Source of the DNA: Komagataeibacter xylinus
GTDB taxonomy: Bacteria; Pseudomonadota; Alphaproteobacteria; Acetobacterales; Acetobacteraceae
NCBI RefSeq assembly: GCF_009834365.1
Contig: NZ_CP041348.1
Coordinates: forward strand, 342,001-406,000
DNA: 64,000 bases
Direction of reading: 5' to 3'
Position 1 is the first letter of the stretch. Each line of letters starts with the position of its first letter. Below are positions 62,581-64,000 of the stretch, one piece after another. The notes beneath the pieces were generated by a model, which had not been told where the DNA came from, ran no database searches, and saw only the letters and a list, made by a program, of their open reading frames with translations. The translations under genes and the position numbers were made by a program.

Positions 62581-64000
62581 ATGTCGAACGCTGCCCCCCT
62601 TCCCGCCTCCTCCGTCGAGGCGATGACCGACGCCCTCCATGCCGCCCTGTTTCCCACAGGGGAGCCGGACGGCACGCGCGCCCTGCCCCCGCGTGAGGAG
62701 GCGATCAGGCTGTTCCGCCGCCACCTGTCGCGCTACCAGGCGCATGTACGCGAGGAATTCGAGCATCACCGCCTTGGGGGGGCTGAAGCGGGCAAGCTGC
62801 TTGCGGCCTATACCGATGGCATGATCCGGGTGCTCGGCGCCTATGCCATGGCGCAGACCGGTATCGATTCGCAGCATGAGGCCCCGTTCGCCATCGCGGC
62901 CACCGGCGGCTACGGGCGCGGGCTGCTCGCCCCGTTCAGCGATATCGACCTGCTGTTCCTGACCCCCGATGCGCAGGACGAGAACATGCGCACCTGCGTG
63001 GAATACATCCTGTATTTCCTGTGGGACCTCGGGCTGAAGGTGGGGCACGCCACGCGCACCATCAACGAGTGTATTGCCGAGGCGGAAGCCGACACCACGG
63101 TGCGCACCACCCTGCTTGATGCGCGTATCCTGACCGGCAGCGAATCGCTGTTTTCCATGTTTCAGGCCCGCTACATTGTGGCCTGCGTCAAATCCGGGGC
63201 CGACCGCTTCATTACCGACAAGCGCCGCGAGCGCGCCGCCCGCCACCAGCGCTTTGGTGACAGCCCCTACCTTGTCGAACCCAACGTGAAGGAAGGCCGC
63301 GGCGGCCTGCGCGACCTCCAGACACTGTACTGGATGTGCCGCTACACCTTCGGCACGCGCCATGTGTCCGACCTGCTGGCGCCCGGCTTCAGCGAGCTTG
63401 GCCTGCTGACCGAGCCCGAGGCCAAGCGCGCGCGCCGCGCGTGGGACTTCCTGTGGCGGGTGCGCTTTCACCTGCATTACGTGTCCGGCCGGGCGGAAGA
63501 ACGCCTGACATTTGACGTGCAGCCCGTGGTGGGCGGACGCATGGGCTATACGCGCCACGGGCGGCAGGTGGGCGTGGAGCGCTTCATGCGCCATTACTTC
63601 CTGACCGTGCGCGAGGTCATGCGCCTCACACTGGTGCTTGAACCCGCCGTGCTGCGCCAGGCGCTTGGCCCCATAGCCAACGCGCCCGAGGCCGACAGCC
63701 AGATGCGCGATGCGGGCTTTACCGTGATTGATGGCCGCATCCTGCCCCAGCGCGGCACATCGTTCGAGAATGAACCCATCCAGATGATGCGACTGCTGGA
63801 CTGGGCCAACAAGCGCAAGCTGCCGATCCACCCCATGGCCATGCACCAGCTCATCCGCTGGGAGCGCAAGGCCGCCAGCCTGCGCGGCGACCCCGAGACC
63901 GCACGCATCTTCCTCGACCTGATGTGTGGCACGCCACCCGAGCGCCCGCAGCGCGCGCCGCGCGCGGAAGAGGAAAAGCCCGATGCCATCCCCAGCTTCC
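62581..64000 (+). CDS. glnD: [Protein-PII] uridylyltransferase, N-terminal part (cut by window edge)
   Basis: The nitrogen sensor that uridylylates PII proteins when glutamine is low. 473 codons are visible. The nucleotidyltransferase motif AATGGYGRGLLAPFSDIDLLFL shows the GGxGR and DxD residues. NVKEGRGGLRDLQTLYWMCR and DFLWRVRFHLHYVSGRAEERL, typical of the GlnD central region, follow. The HD and ACT domains would lie beyond the right edge. The ATG at 62581 is preceded only by a weak AGGACG. Confidence 0.95.
   Translation, partial: MSNAAPLPASSVEAMTDALHAALFPTGEPDGTRALPPREEAIRLFRRHLSRYQAHVREEFEHHRLGGAEAGKLLAAYTDGMIRVLGAYAMAQTGIDSQHEAPFAIAATGGYGRGLLAPFSDIDLLFLTPDAQDENMRTCVEYILYFLWDLGLKVGHATRTINECIAEAEADTTVRTTLLDARILTGSESLFSMFQARYIVACVKSGADRFITDKRRERAARHQRFGDSPYLVEPNVKEGRGGLRDLQTLYWMCRYTFGTRHVSDLLAPGFSELGLLTEPEAKRARRAWDFLWRVRFHLHYVSGRAEERLTFDVQPVVGGRMGYTRHGRQVGVERFMRHYFLTVREVMRLTLVLEPAVLRQALGPIANAPEADSQMRDAGFTVIDGRILPQRGTSFENEPIQMMRLLDWANKRKLPIHPMAMHQLIRWERKAASLRGDPETARIFLDLMCGTPPERPQRAPRAEEEKPDAIPSF

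Overview
The window looks like chromosome of an acetic acid bacterium (Acetobacteraceae, most likely Komagataeibacter or Gluconacetobacter; genus inferred from memory of family sequences, not from a search). The signs are a GC-rich alphaproteobacterial gene set, a membrane PQQ alcohol dehydrogenase pair (adhA-adhB), a cyoABCD quinol oxidase operon, a class I lysyl-tRNA synthetase, a SUV3-like helicase and an HdaA replication regulator. I saw no rRNA, tRNA, CRISPR array, insertion sequence or prophage. Both ends cut genes: ppk at the left, glnD at the right.

Layout. 1-9 kb: ppk and hdaA (minus), purM-purN, ndk, an ABC-F ATPase, an MFS exporter and an AI-2E family protein. 8.8-14.1 kb: a surface-sugar block with a four-gene minus operon (WbpM/PglF-like dehydratase, DegT aminotransferase, small membrane protein, HAD phosphatase) facing a WbpL/WecA-like phosphoglycosyl transferase that has a 7-codon leader ORF. 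14.2-20.3 kb: MarR regulator plus secreted protein, M17 aminopeptidase, SUV3-like helicase, S4 protein, 7Fe ferredoxin. 20.4-30.6 kb: respiratory block of cyoABCD, a BAX-inhibitor-1 protein, thpR and adhAB. Alcohol oxidation by AdhAB reduces quinone and CyoABCD re-oxidises it.

30.7-39.7 kb: cobB, a UDG-family protein, MarC, an MprF-like protein lacking half of its transferase domain placed directly after lysK, a DinG-like helicase. 39.7-42.3 kb: a cold-shock protein and groES-groEL under an exact CIRCE operator and an RpoH-like promoter. 42.6-47.4 kb: dienelactone hydrolase, mtnP, a lone cytochrome c1, hemF and a Bug-like periplasmic protein. 47.4-53.3 kb: Smr protein, triheme quinol-peroxidase-like protein, a solitary DNA methyltransferase, mltA and a Tim44-like protein, diverging from secB. 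53.4-64 kb: hemC-hemD diverging from tsaD, then gpsA, glutathione peroxidase, murJ, mutS and glnD.

The most striking non-coding feature is a bipartite palindromic element present in eight full or partial copies, every one just past the 3' end of a gene. The best candidates for new biology are this element, the half-domain MprF next to LysRS, the compact sugar-initiation locus, and the peroxidase/methyltransferase pair lying between mltA and smr.
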